Below are positions 1 to 12,255 of a stretch of DNA of 64,000 nt, one piece after another. Position 1 is the first letter of the stretch. Every line of letters begins with the position of its first letter. This stretch comes from Salminus brasiliensis (Eukaryota; Chordata; Actinopteri; Characiformes; Bryconidae), in assembly GCF_030463535.1 (NCBI RefSeq), contig NC_132893.1, positions 23,788,782-23,852,781 on the forward strand. Reading direction: 5' to 3'. A program made the position numbers and the translations under genes. Below the pieces are notes generated by a model. That model worked only from the letters and a program-made list of their open reading frames with translations. It searched no databases and was not told the DNA's origin.

Positions 1-1287
1 AGGATTCCTTCACCAGTTTCTAATGTTTGTCAGGATTCTCTCAACCACTCCATCATGAGTTTATTACGCCTGTAAGGATTCACTCAGTTGGGCCATTATT
101 ACACAGCCGGACATAAGAGTCATTAAGTAGTGATGCTGGACTCCTATTTTTTATTCCAAGCACCAGCTGCTTTGTTTTTGGACAAATGTGCAAATTGCTG
201 CATTCAAAGTCCTTTGTCCTCTTTAGAAACCCTGGCTGACTGCAATGAGGCAAGCAGCATCACAAAGGCCATAGTTTAAACAGCTAAATGCTCTCAAGCA
301 TTCATACTATTTCATAACACTCATAAATGAGATGTTTTATCTTTTCTTGTTAGTTATTATGAGTGCTCAGCTGTTTTCTAAAGACCATCAATCATTTCAA
401 ACATTCCAGTTGTGTCATGCCAGGATTTAAAAAATACACGAGCACAAGGAAATCTTGTTAAAGGCAAAGTAAATTAACCATGGCAACAATTACTGCAGTA
501 AAAAAGAGATCACTGATATACAGGTTTAGTATTTGTTATGCATTTTAACAATGAAGGGATTATCGAAAGTAAGACATTGTCATAATATTAACCAACTTCC
601 TATAAGAATGCTTCATAGCAGACCCTGCCTGTAGACTCCTGTCTAAAAGCTGTAGCCGCTCCAGTGACACTTTGAGAAGTGGAGCAGACCGTGTGACTGA
701 GCTGCACGGATGGGATCAGACATGGCCTGACAAGCTTTCCTACCCCTGATGAGCCTCCTCTCACCTCACCTGACCACACATACACGTACAGAGAGAACTA
801 GGGTTAAAACTTCAGGCATGGTAACATTCGGTTAAATGAATATTGAAAAAAAAATCAACCAAACACACAAAAGTGAGCTTTTTAAAACATATACAGTTAA
901 GCAACTGTGTCCACAGATGATGCCTGTGAATCACTAGATAGATAGATAGGTCTTGTAGTTTTTCATATAGTTTATGCATCTGATTGATAGCAGCATCTAA
1001 TTTTCCTCATTATCATGGCTATCAAGGCTGTGTGTTCAAACGTGTGCTTGTGTTCCCTCTGAGGCCATACAGAGAGCCTCTGTCAGTGATGTCAACATAA
1101 CTGCAGGATCAAGCTTATCACACACACACTGTGTGTTAAAAATTAGACATGTATGGTTAAGCACACTGCGCAAACAGCATGGCAATACATCATCATCATC
1201 GCCACCACCCCTTAACCATTTCTCTAACATACAAGCACACACAAATAGTGTTGTCGTCTCTGCACATACAAAAGAAACAATGACTTT

Positions 1288-1474
1288 GGGCAGTGGTGGC
1301 TCAGCGGTTAGAGGACCGGGCTATCAATAACAGGGTTGTGGGTTTGATTCCCGGGCTCGGCAAGCTGTCACTGTTGGGCACTTGAGCAAGGCCCTTTACC
1401 CTCTCTGCTCCCCGGGCGCTGGAGTTGGCTGCCCACCGCTCTGGGTGTGTGTGTACTCACTACCTCTAGTTCAG

Positions 1475-1527
<53 letters not shown>

Positions 1528-1596
1528 CACTACCACAGATGGGTTAAATGCGGAGGACACATTTCACTGTACATAGTACATGCACCTTTACTTTTA
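1288..1596 (+). mobile_element. tRNA-derived SINE with internal TG expansion
   Basis: A tRNA-like promoter is visible: A-box region TGGCTCAGCGGTTAGAG near 1298 and B-box GTTGTGGGTTTGATTCCCGG near 1335. A body follows with GGGCACTTGAGCAAGGCCC, and a tail with GGTTAAATGCGGAGGACACA. A long TG run (1477-1526) interrupts the 3' body. A reverse-oriented copy of the same family is at 49322-49562. Confidence 0.85.
1477..1526. repeat. (TG)n microsatellite
   Basis: A 50-base uninterrupted GT run within the SINE at 1288-1596. Confidence 0.97.
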
Positions 1597-1713
1597 CATA
1601 TCTCCTCTCCTATTTCTCATACGCATGCAACTCTCCCTAGCCTTAAACAGCACATGTCAACATGAAGCTCGGGTCTATTAAGCAATTAAGCAAATGCCGT
1701 GAGTAAGGACAGC

Positions 1714-1716
<3 letters not shown>

Positions 1717-1784
<68 letters not shown>
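1717..1784. repeat. (AT)n microsatellite
   Basis: A 68-base uninterrupted AT run; cruciform-prone. Confidence 0.97.
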
Positions 1785-1788
<4 letters not shown>

Positions 1789-4109
1789 GTGTTTTTTGCA
1801 TGTAATCTCAAACTTAAACAAAGTGTTTATAAGCAGTTTCCAGTCAAGGATTTTAAATGTATGATTTTAATTAGCCTGCTCTGCTGGTGCCAGGTTTGTC
1901 AAGCCTTACAGAATGTTAGTAGAAATATCAATAATACATTGAACCTAATGACAAAACTGCAATTTAGAGAGTATAACTCATTTCAAATGATGCAAACGAA
2001 ATTCATTAGGCTGAATGGGGATTTGGGAGTGTTCTGTAAAGCTTGTGCTACCTCAGAATTGTTGCTACAAGCATGGAGCATGGATAGGTCAACTGCTCTG
2101 TTACACTCTGATACTCTTGTTTGATGACACTAATGAACTGCAAGCACTCCTACTTTTTTACAAAGTACAATAAAGTGTAGGATAAAGCAATCTTGAATCC
2201 CAATCTTGCAAGTATGATTAGGTATACTTTTCCAAATGGGCAATGTCATAGAGGAAAGAAACAATCTTGTTCGATTTTAATGGAATACAAATGGGAAAAG
2301 GTTTCATTTAGAGATAAAAAAAAATCGTCCAGCTATGTATTGTATTGGCCGATATTCAGGCCAAATATGAGTTTAACTTAGTCAATCCTAAGAGCCGAAC
2401 AGTTTTAAAGATTACAGAAGCTCTGTGCAAAGCTTCTTGGTTACAGGATGCTGCAGTTCCTTATTCAACCACTAGATGAAACTATGAAGCTGGCGCACAT
2501 CTGCCGCATCCCATTACAGGTGGCATTGTACTCTATTGTTTGTTTGTTTGTTTTACTCTGTGTCTTAAACATATTTGTAGAATGTGTAAAAACAACATGC
2601 CTTATAAAGTCTTTTAACACCACTACAGCCTAGTACAGTGAGTATCAGAACACAGCAGAGCTAACAAACACCACTAAGGTCTCTATGTTTTGTTGATCTC
2701 TGGTCCTATTACTGATTCCTGTAATGCTTTGTGGCAATGGCTGTAAAAAGCACGATATAAATATATTTCATTTGATTTGATTTTATGCTTTAGTTAAAGC
2801 CAGAGATAATTGTGGCTTTTAAGTTACAGTTAATGTAAGCGTTCTATATAATACACAGACAGAAGATTATCTGAACATCTGAATTTTTCTTCATGTGTCC
2901 ATTCAAACTGCTGCTCACGCTCAACATGCCAGTCACCCTGTGATCAGCAGTTACAGACTTATCAATGACCTAAATCCATCCTCTGATTATCTAATGTGGC
3001 CTCAATCATAGTGTTAATGTCACACAAAGTGTTCCAGGGACAGTTATTGCTAGTTATGCTAGTTATTTTTTTATATATTGAACCAAGCCTTCTTAACAAC
3101 AGGGTTATACCAATGATACTGGTGACTCAAATTTTATTTCACATCCCCTTATTTTAGCCCTTAAAAATTAATTAAACATGCTGTTTTTGCTCCTGAGAAC
3201 TGACAATCCAAATAAACTAGGCCCAGTCCTTCCAGTGCTTTCAGTTGGAAGCCAGTGAGGCCAATTGTGTTGGTTGCTGCTTGGTTTCTCGCTTCAACAG
3301 ACAGCAGACTTTATATTGGAAGTGAACCGCCCATCTGCTACTTATGGGGCAATGGTGTTATCCACATTGCTATCTATTAAGTGTAAAATATACAGACATC
3401 CTGTGACACCTGAGACATCCTGCATATATCTTGTGCACCCATAGACACTGATGTTGCAGAACAATTCAAGCTGAGGTCTTTATAACTCTCACCCTTGAGA
3501 ACTTCTGCTATAGTTTATAGTGCCTATAAACACTATAAGGTTGTACTGTATTATGTCTATTGACATGATTTTGACTGCTGTAGAAATGGGTGACAAACAA
3601 CAGCACAAGACAGTAGACTTAAACTCGAGAAAAAGATAAGTAGAAAACTGAAGTAAACTAGAATGTGTGGGCATCGTGCAAGGTTCGCAAAGACGCCCCC
3701 GTGTGATTGAATGAGCCGCTGTATGTGTGTGCGTGTGTGTGTTTTGCGTCTCTGTGTGCGCATTCAGAGGCGGCTGGAATACGTGGGACAGACATAGAAA
3801 TCAATGAGCATTTCCCACAGTGAGAAAGAAAGAGTGAGTGACCTTCAGCTCCCACACTATCCAGAGGAGAGGAGAGGAGAAGAGAGGAAAGGAAAATGGA
3901 ATGTGTGGTAAAGTAATCCTGCTTAGGAAAATGAGGAGAGTCGTCATTCCATCACTTCTGACAATCCAGCTAAAAACAGCAGCTGCAGCACGGCACTGAC
4001 ACGCTGCTGCACATCCACAAGGCCTTTCAATGCATATCCTTGTGTGGGAGGCGGATCTTTCAGCACTAACTCAACCAAACCATTACATAACTCAAACTCT
4101 ACCCAGAAC

Positions 4110-4112
<3 letters not shown>

Positions 4113-4172
<60 letters not shown>
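4113..4172. repeat. (AG)n microsatellite
   Basis: A 60-base perfect AG run, able to form triplex DNA. Confidence 0.97.
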
Positions 4173-4174
<2 letters not shown>

Positions 4175-5270
4175 GTGTATACTCCTGACTGAGTGAGGGG
4201 GGTTGGGTGGGCATGAATACTTTCAACAAGGCTTAAAATAGAAGGAAGACACACATAGCACCTCCAACAGCGAAACATACTGATAACAGCTTTAGACAAA
4301 AACTGTGAATCCCTGAGATGGCTGTAATGACAATCAGCACAGTCAAACAACCCCTGGAGAAGAGATTCTTTTCTCTTCCTGTCTCTCTTTAGTCGCTTGC
4401 TTTGTCTCTCTGCCTATTTTTTTCTGCCTACAAATGTGTTCTGTTCAAATCTACTGTTACTCCATTTAAACAAAAAGCTTTACAAAATGCTGAAAGAAAT
4501 CCCATTCAACTTAATGAGAAGCTCAGAGAAGTTCAGTTCAAAGTAACTTCAACTATGTTGCAGTGGCTAGCGGGAGTAGAGAGCTACGAGCTGTTAACTT
4601 TTCAACAGTCTGTTCTGAATAGGTCACAAATTACCTTGTATTTACTGTGTAGCCCTTCCCCTTCACAGCCTAAAGCAGTTTAGCCCCTCCAATTCATTGT
4701 TACAAAAAAACGTTATAAACACTTATTCAGTGGGACTGAATTTTTGACTGAGGCACAATACAAGGCAACCACTCTGAACCAAGGTAATCTACATTTAGCA
4801 GTCTTAACTAATTAATGGATCTAGGGTTCAGTCTGTTATCAGATCTAAAGCAGAAATTATTATGCATTATTTGGTAACAGCAGATTCTGTAGAGTCCCAC
4901 AGGGCTCAGTTTAAGGGTTCACGAAACTGATGCTAATTGTGGCAGTAATGTAGTCATCATGGCGAAGAACTGAAGATCCTCTGAACTTTCATAAGGTTAA
5001 AGGCACAGAAATAAATCAGACTGTTTCATTGTATGAGCAAAAGAGTGATTGACAAATGAACAAAAACTGCACTCCACAGTATATTCTACTTCTCTCCTCT
5101 GAACGGCCTGTACAAACCAGACACTCGTTCCTGTAGGACATCCCTGCACAGGCTAAATGTAATACTGTCAAGACATTGCCAACACAATTAAATAAAGAGA
5201 AGTCGATAACAGGATTCTGATTAAACAGATAGAAATGTTTATACATTTGACACATCAACAACCTATTTCC

Positions 5271-5297
5271 TTTTATTTATTTATTTATTTATTTATA
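5271..5297. repeat. (TTTA)n microsatellite
   Basis: About six and a half TTTA units. Confidence 0.9.
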
Positions 5298-6654
5298 AGA
5301 TTTATTCATTAATTAATGACATTAGTCCATGTTTAACACCACCGTGCAATCTCCTTCCAAAGTTCTGCATCTCAGAAAGGCAACGCAAGGCTGGACAGTT
5401 GCTAAGCAGGCCACCTGTGCAATTTCCAAAGTCATCTCTTTTCTTCCAGTTTTCCATATTTTTTCTCCATGGACATCCCATACAAAATACAACATACCGT
5501 AAGTTTATACACAGAGTAAAATACATAGTACGTAAGATGAGGTTTTACAGTCTATAATCACTGACCCTTTAGGTGATGATCAAATTTGTTTCTCAGTGCT
5601 GTTGCATCCAGATCAAGAGTATTACATATCAAATATGTACAGATCCTGTGAATGTGGGTGTGTGTGCTACCGAAAGACTGGTAGTATTCCTTAGTAGACC
5701 GATATAGTGCTCAGCTAATGCTCTCCCTCATTTCTCAGAAGGAGAATCACTCTCACATTCCCTCGCTGTTGAACCTGCAGATCCTGGCCGCCGCTTTCCA
5801 AGTCTGGAAACCCAGGCTCATTATGATAATGAGATTTTTGTCTGGGTTCTGTTGGAGGCCAGAGCATAAGCAGGAGAGAGCAGCCACAGAATATACAGTT
5901 CAGGCACGGATGAAGAATAAAGAAAGGGCTGAATTAAAGGCCTGAATGTTGAGCAAAACACAAGCAAGACATACTGAAATCTGGGCAACTTTACTCAATT
6001 TTACTAGAGGGACAATATCTATTTATTATACAGTAGAGATTTTGTACAGTACAGATTTATGTAGTGAACCAACCTGTTCTGATCAACTCTGGACATACAC
6101 CTTCTGTATATGTAGTGCTGATTTGGTCAGGGGAAGGGGCACTGGTTAGTTATTTTGGGGCCCTCTAGATACATATTTTAAAATCTTTCATTCATGTTTT
6201 CTGCCTGATAAGCAACAGTCTTAGTATAGATGGCAATGTTAACTAAAACATGATCAAATACTGCACTTCCAGTGCTTTGCTAATTCCTAATCATCTTCAT
6301 TAATCTCATCTCTATTATCAGGAAGTGGTGCAGTCATAAGAATTAATACTATTGCTATTACTGACATTTACGGGTGTCTACATTAAACAGTGATGGGCAG
6401 AAAACAACACAGCAGAATTTAATCTCCAAATTGTAGCTTATCGCTTAATTCCTCTATTTTCATTGGTCTGTTTACACACAGCAGTGTCCTCACATAACAA
6501 GGAACAGTTTATTACCAGGACTAGGGATGGGGCTGCATTGACATTTTGGAAAGTAATCATCATTACAAAAGTAAAAAATAACAGCTCTTTAAAAAAAATG
6601 TACATATGCACCAACTGGCGACAGGCAAAGTTAAAAACATTCTCTTCATCTACA

Positions 6655-7087
6655 GTGGCATCTGTCAAGGTGTGGGATATATTAGGCAGCAAATGAACAT
6701 TGTATGTGTGCTTGCAGGTGATGTGTTAGAAGCAGTAAAGATGGGCAAGCATAAGGATCCGAGCCACTTTGACAACTGCAATGGCTAGACCACTGGGTCA
6801 GAACATCCCCGAAATGTTAAGCAGGTCTTTGGAGTTTTTCTGGTATGCAGCACCTACCAAAAGTGCTCCAATAAAAGGACAACCTGTGAACTGGCAACAG
6901 GGTCATGGGCACCTAAAGGTGAAGGTCCCACCTCACAACTTGCAGGACTTACAGGATCTGCTGCCAACGTCTTAGTGCCAGATACCACGAGACAACTTCA
7001 GGAGTCCATGTCTCAAATGCTCAGATCTGTTGTGGTGGCAATCAATATTAGAAAGTTGGTGCTAATGTTATGGCTGGTCAGTGTATA
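6655..7087 (+). mobile_element. Tc1/mariner remnant, family A, internally deleted
   Basis: The 5' part reads GTGGGATATATTAGGCAGCA, GATGGGCAAGCATAAGGATC and TGGTATGCAGCACCTACC, and the 3' part CACCTCACAACTTGCAGGAC, TGCCAGATACCACGAGACAA and GTTATGGCTGGTCAGTGTAT. These match the two ends of a Tc1-like transposon common in teleosts; the central transposase is missing and remaining frames are broken. Two further remnants of this family are at 9012-9688 and 19667-19989. Confidence 0.8.
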
Positions 7088-8037
7088 TACCCTTTTAAGC
7101 TGCCACCCTGCAGAGCCCCCCTCGATGCTTTATTGCATAATAAATACTTTGCACAGACACCATTGGCTTTGATTAAGTCTGGATATGCCTCTATGAACTG
7201 TATTCACTGTTGTACAGTACCCCTCCTCCATTCAAACAAAAGCTGTTACAGCACGTATGACTCTGTCTACAGAGTCACACTGTCTGCACTCTGTTTACAC
7301 TGGCTCTGTGTTGTCATGCATTCAAAACAGATCCGTTAGAGAAGAAAGCAATCTGCTAAACACTGCTGCGAATCAATGAATCTTGGAAAGTGGGCGCTGT
7401 TCTTAAACACAGACAACATACCTTGTACCCAGATTCATAGACTCATAGATCTTATCAGGTACTTCTTGGACATTGTATCAAGTAGCCCTACCATAAAGGT
7501 GCACCTTAAAATTTGCAATGACTCATCTGCTGCTGTTACCAAATCATACTTGGTCAGTGGTGGTCCTGTGGTGCTTCCTTTGCATTCACAAATGTGGACC
7601 TACACAGCAGGGGTACCTGTCAAGATACCCAGTGAGTGTGGATGCAACTAAGATGTACATTGGAAAATAGAGAAATCGAGAGTAAAGAATAAACAGAGAG
7701 AGAACATGATCTCACACTGCAGCCCTGCAACATCACTTAAAATGCTTCTGTTCTTTCCATCTGTAGATTCCTCGCTCTCCTCTGGGTCCCCTCTACCTCC
7801 CTCTCTCTCTCTCTAGATAAATATCATTCCCTCCTCCAGTGGGTTGCCTGTACGGGGGCAGAGCAGAGCTTTCCAGAGCTGCACAAAGTCATTACAGTTT
7901 GTCTTATCAGAGTCTTTTTTACTGCATTAGTTGGGAACAGGATAGCTCCCTGTTTGCCACAAAGAGTTGTTTATCGTCTTGCACTGTTTGCAGAAGCTCT
8001 TGAGTTGATTGGGTCTCTGTATGTGTATGCGTGCACA

Positions 8038-8040
<3 letters not shown>

Positions 8041-8068
<28 letters not shown>
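8041..8068. repeat. (GT)14 microsatellite
   Basis: A perfect 28-base GT run. Confidence 0.95.
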
Positions 8069-8071
<3 letters not shown>

Positions 8072-8835
8072 GCTGACTTGGCTCTGTCAAATGCCTTCCT
8101 CGACATGTCAGAAGAAACCACATGAACGATGATTCATCCACTTTAAACTGACTGAATTGGGCTTCGCCAATAAAAAAGCCTTCTAAACGAAATGTGAATG
8201 GACCAGAAGAAAAACATGCACAGAGAAGAAAGCCAGAGATAGAGGAGACTACGCAGACGTCAGGGTCAGATGAAACTCTGAGACAGAACTAACAGAATAT
8301 AGGAAGTCTGAACACTTCAGTCTCAGTGAAAAACCCACTGTGGCCGACAGAAAATCTTTAGTTTCTACAACACTCGTCAAAATAGAATTCTTGCTTGCAC
8401 CGGTGAAACCACATCCCCTCAGTAAAGCTGAAAGTTCGGCTATACTTGACATCTAGACTGAACAACCTAGAAATGGCCATGCTGTTAAAAAATACATAGT
8501 ATTTTGCTATAAACGCAGCCCTTCATAGACACTGTCTGTGTATAGTGATAGGCCAACAAAGAAGCCATTGCTGTTTTAAGCAGTATAATTACTTGAAGTG
8601 CTTCCAGTGATACTGAATGCTCACTTATGTCTGGAGGGATGAAAGACATAGGAAATATTGTTACAGAGCTGCACAATATACTAAGAATGCACAGATTTAT
8701 GAGAAAAATATACATAGTGACTTACCATATAGAAGCACTTTGTAATTCTATAATTACAGACTATAATTATTTTTCTAAAAAATTAATTTATTTTCCTGCA
8801 TACTTTGCTAATCTCCTTTTACCCTGTTATTTAGT

Positions 8836-8985
8836 GGTCAGGACCCCAGAGGACCTCTGACATGGTGGTGGTGTGTTCGTGTGTGTTGTGCTGGCCAGAC
8901 ACAGCAGTGCTGCTGGAGTTTGTAAACACCTCAGCTGCACTGCTGGACTAAGAATAGATCACCAAGCAGACATTCTACAGTTCTG
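8836..8985. mobile_element. Interspersed repeat fragment (unclassified DNA element)
   Basis: Contains TCAGGACCCCAGAGGACC, ACATGGTGGTGGTGTG and CAGCAGTGCTGCTGGAGTTT, motifs of an abundant teleost repeat I have seen in otophysan genomes. Termini and class cannot be settled from this fragment. Confidence 0.5.
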
Positions 8986-9011
8986 GAGAACAATAAATAT
9001 CCTCCTTATCC

Positions 9012-9688
9012 TCTTTGTGCTACCAAAACAGCTTTAACCCATCCAGACATGGTCTTCAAAAGACATAAATCCAGCCTTGACATTATTTCAGCAATTTGCA
9101 CTACAATAGCTCCGCTTTTCACTGTGGGATCAGACCAGATGGGATAGCCTTTGCTCCTCACATACATCAATGGCTCTTGAGTGCCCATGATTCTGTCACT
9201 GGTTCAGCTTACTTGGAACACTCTGAAATTAAAAAATGCAGCAATACACAAATAAGCCCTTTAACCATTCAACATTTTCCGTTGTTTTGTGCTATGATTG
9301 TCCTGAACAATCAGTTCAATCTGAATCATGTATCAAGAGACCAATGTACAAATCAGTCTAAATATTTCACATCAGTCTTTAATCATGTTCCATCATTGGT
9401 TCACCAATTAATTTTGAATATATGTATATTACTTTTGAGTGCCCATAATTTTGTCACTGGTTCAGCTTACTTGGAACACTGCATACTGGGAATGCTCAAC
9501 AAGACCTGACCAAGTACTTTAGATTCTTATACCTTCCAATTTGTCCTGCTAACAACCCTTCACCTTCAGGAACTGTTCACATGCTGCCCAATATGAATAT
9601 CCCACCACTTGACAGCTGCCAATGAAACAAGATCGTCAATGTTATTCACTTTACTTAAGTGGTTTTAATGTCATGGTTGATCTGTGTA
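9012..9688 (-). mobile_element. Tc1/mariner remnant, family A, reverse, with insertion
   Basis: Reverse copy of the element at 6655. The left part has TTTGTGCTACCAAAACAGC and ACCAGATGGGATAGCC; the right part has CCAATATGAATATCCCACCA and ends GTGGTTTTAATGTCATGGTT. It is interrupted by 210 bases also found at 10079-10289, with a 46-bp stretch of the element repeated on both sides of the insertion (9177-9222 and 9435-9480). Confidence 0.75.
9223..9432 (+). repeat. 210-bp duplicated block, inserted copy
   Basis: About 90 percent identical by eye to 10079-10289, sharing GCAGCAATACACAAATAAGC and TCCATCATTGGTTCACCAAT. It lies inside the Tc1 fossil at 9012-9688, so this is the inserted copy. Confidence 0.85.
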
Positions 9689-9909
9689 CTTTACAAAAGG
9701 AGAAATTCTTATTTTTTTATGGAAGTCAGTGTAAAAAGATTTAATTACAAGTCATTCTGGAGCATTTCTTTTGGTCCTTTTATCATGAAATGTGGACTCA
9801 ATGTAAGGGACAACAGCCAGATTGACATTATGTCAAAAAGTGAAAAATGGAAATACAAGGTTTGTTTGCATGACAGCTACGATATATTGGGCAAATCAAA
9901 TGTCTCTTT

Positions 9910-9966
9910 CCAGTGTTAAATCAACACTCACATAGTTCAGTTTACACTCAGTGTGTTGATTTAACA
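9910..9966. repeat. MITE-like inverted repeat
   Basis: GTTAAATCAACACTCA and TGTGTTGATTTAAC face each other over a short loop, forming a hairpin of roughly 52 bases. It resembles the end-to-end remnant of a small inverted-repeat element. Confidence 0.55.
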
Positions 9967-10078
9967 ATGGCAAATTTGCTGTATGGTGCAGATATTTATA
10001 ATCTACTGCTGCCAATATGATTCAATTGTCAATGTGCATTTGTACAATTTTAAGTGTAATATTAGCCTTTGCGATTAA

Positions 10079-10289
10079 CTGAAATTAAAGAATGCAGCAA
10101 TACACAAATAAGCCCTTTAACCAATCAACGTTTTCTGTTGTTTTGTGCTATGATTATCCTGCACAGTCATCAGTTCAATCTGAATCATGTATCAAGGGCC
10201 CAATGTACTAATCAGTCTAAATAATTCATCAGTCTTTAATCGTGTTCCATCATTGGTTCACCAATTCATTTTGAATATATGTATATTAC
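10079..10289 (+). repeat. 211-bp duplicated block, probable source copy
   Basis: Direct repeat of 9223-9432, about 650 bases downstream of it. It has neither the transposon context nor the 46-bp flanking duplication, so it is the likelier donor sequence. Confidence 0.8.
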
Positions 10290-11827
10290 AACTATACTAC
10301 ACTAGTATTCTGCAGAACCTTAGCTGCTACAGTAATAATGTAGCACTAGTGGCAAAATAGCATGAAGGTTTATCACAAACTAGCTCTGCTGATTTCACAG
10401 CACAGATAATATTCCAAATGCAATTTGCACATTATGCAATGTCAAATCCACCTCTTCTGTTTGTTTCCAAGGCAATGATCATAGCTTTCTTTCAGAGAGA
10501 AGTAAGCATGCTTGAGGCTGCCTGTACGCCTCTGCATCTGAACTCCTACCCTCCCTCTCTCTCTCTCTCTCCATGTCCAGGCAGGCACATTCTGAATCAG
10601 TTCTGCAGCTGGCCGGCTGAGCAGATGCGCACGACGGTATCTCGTGGTTCGGTTCCACACAGCTAGGAGGTACGGGAACCTAGCAGAAGACAGTTCTGCA
10701 GGTTATGGATGAGCTCATCACTGTGCACATCTCACTCGGGTGAATCCATCCGTTCCTCCACACAGCCACTCCACCAAACAGCCAAGAGCAGGGCTCACGG
10801 GTGAAAGCGCTGCAACACCATCTACTTAACACACCCTGAAAGCTGAGGCCACCGAACCTATCGTACATCCACTATCTCCGACAACATGGCTGAGGTTTTA
10901 CAGAGAGAGCGAGAGAGACAGAGAGCCGCGCTGCAGTACAAGCGTTGTTAAAAAAAAAAAAAACACAACATTAGTAATTCCTTTCAGCTTCAGCAGCGGC
11001 ACATTTGGAATGTGCAGCGCAGACCTAGGATACGGTATGTTGGCATCAGTGGGAATTCTTAATACACAGCTAACAAAAGTGTGTATTCAGATTTTGAGGT
11101 CTCGGGGGGGAGGTAATCATGAGAGAAATGAGAACGGCAGATAGAGAGAGCGCGAAGGAGAGAGAGACACTCCGGTAATAGCCAGCAGGTATTAAGCACT
11201 CTCGCTCTGAATGAATGAGCTTGTATCCCATCCATCACACTGTACACTTGAATGAAACACACGCTGTTGGAAAAAGTCAGCCACAGCTCCTCATCTAATC
11301 ACATCTACACACATGAACACACACCTACAGTGCTGGGTATGGAGGAACAGCTGAAAGAGCACCCTGGGATCAACTAAAACATCCAGCAAGAGTGAAATCA
11401 AGAAGAAAAAAAGCTGAAGGTTCTTCATAACATGCTGCTTACAAGAGCTCTCCGCTTAGGAGACCAAACTAGCATCTGATGATCGCCAGAAGAACCGCTG
11501 AAGTTTCTCACAAGTTCTTCAAGTCAGAGCTCTGCTGATGTGAGTCAACGGCAGAGAATGTAGCTGAATGCGGAATACACCAGCAGATATGAGCTCACGT
11601 TCATACACACCCATACAGAAGCACAGTACAATATAAGGGGAGAGTACCAGGCAGAAAACGGCTTCACATGCAGAACAAACAGAGCAAACACACCCTGCTA
11701 GATCACAAAGAGCTTCTTCCCTCACTCTCACTCTGCATCACTCGCTGCCTCACTCAGTTCCTCACTCACTCACTCACTCTCATTCCTGCTGCTTCTTGCT
11801 CTCTCCCTCTCTCATGTCGTTCCTTAC

Positions 11828-11857
11828 CTTAGTTGTGACGATACACAGGCAATCCAT
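11828..11857 (-). CDS. dlg2: dlg2 alpha-type first exon, palmitoylated N-terminus MDCLCIVTTK
   Basis: Thirty bases encode MDCLCIVTTK and end exactly at a strong donor (AAG|GTAAGG). This is identical to the N-terminal peptide of PSD-95 alpha, where Cys3 and Cys5 are palmitoylated to anchor the scaffold at the postsynaptic membrane. Both cysteines are kept here. The start is secured by an in-frame TGA six codons upstream and G at +4. The exon ends on a codon boundary, as needed to join the KYRYQDED exon that follows in all DLG alpha forms (expected beyond base 1). It lies on the same strand as the L27 exons and 3' of them, the usual position of alpha starts in this gene family. The better-known PSD-93 alpha start (MFFACYCALR) was not found in the window. 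Confidence 0.87.
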
Positions 11858-12169
11858 TATGAGCTGAAAAGCTCAGTCGAGATTTCCATTCATCGCCAAT
11901 AACTGAGCCAGAATGGAGGGAGGTGAAAAGGAGAGTAAAAAAAATAAAATAAATAAAAAGCAGAAAGGATAGGAGAGCGAGGCTAAGGCACAGAGAGAAG
12001 CTAGCGTAAATGGAGCCCAGCAGGCTGCCAGAGACTGGAGCGCTCCTCCACACAGCTACGTGCAACAGCAGCAGCGGAAGCATGCATGATTCTAGCAGGA
12101 GCGCGCACCACAGCTCAGGCTGACCACGGCCGTGCAGGACGGCCGCCTTTCAGACACAGAACTGGAGAG

Positions 12170-12188
12170 AGAGAGTGGGAGAGATTGG

Positions 12189-12236
<48 letters not shown>

Positions 12237-12250
12237 AAGAGAGAGAGGAA
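12170..12250. repeat. (GA)n microsatellite in dlg2 alpha promoter
   Basis: A purine tract whose uninterrupted core is (GA) from 12191 to 12229, flanked by imperfect GAGA units. On the dlg2 strand it is a CT tract upstream of the alpha start. Confidence 0.95.
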
Positions 12251-12255
12251 GAGGA

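Larger units (their letters stand above)
1..11827 (-). other. dlg2: dlg2 intron following the alpha exon (incomplete)
   Basis: No coding exon can be supported on either strand. The interval holds a SINE (1288-1596), microsatellites at 1477, 1717, 4113, 5271 and 8041, Tc1 fossils at 6655-7087 and 9012-9688, another interspersed repeat (8836-8985), a MITE-like hairpin (9910-9966) and a 210-bp duplication. The remaining sequence is A+T-rich and without visible structure. The KYRYQ-encoding exon that should come next was looked for and not seen. Confidence 0.7.

Noticed and set aside
1288..1400. tRNA gene candidate at the A-box/B-box sequence
   Set aside because: The boxes belong to a SINE head; no complete cloverleaf with paired acceptor stem follows, and a SINE body is attached.
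1789..2124. Plus-strand ORF beginning MFFAC, like the PSD-93 alpha N-terminus (MFFACYCALR)
   Set aside because: It is on the opposite strand to dlg2, agrees over only five residues, lacks a splice donor at the expected place and continues as low-complexity frame. Coincidence.
6769..6975. ORF in the Tc1 remnant as an active transposase
   Set aside because: The frame is broken and the catalytic core is deleted; it is only a fossil.
10442..10868. Minus-strand ORFs in a G+C-richer block, considered as another dlg2 first exon
   Set aside because: No recognisable peptide, no convincing donor in the right phase, and partly CT-repeat derived.
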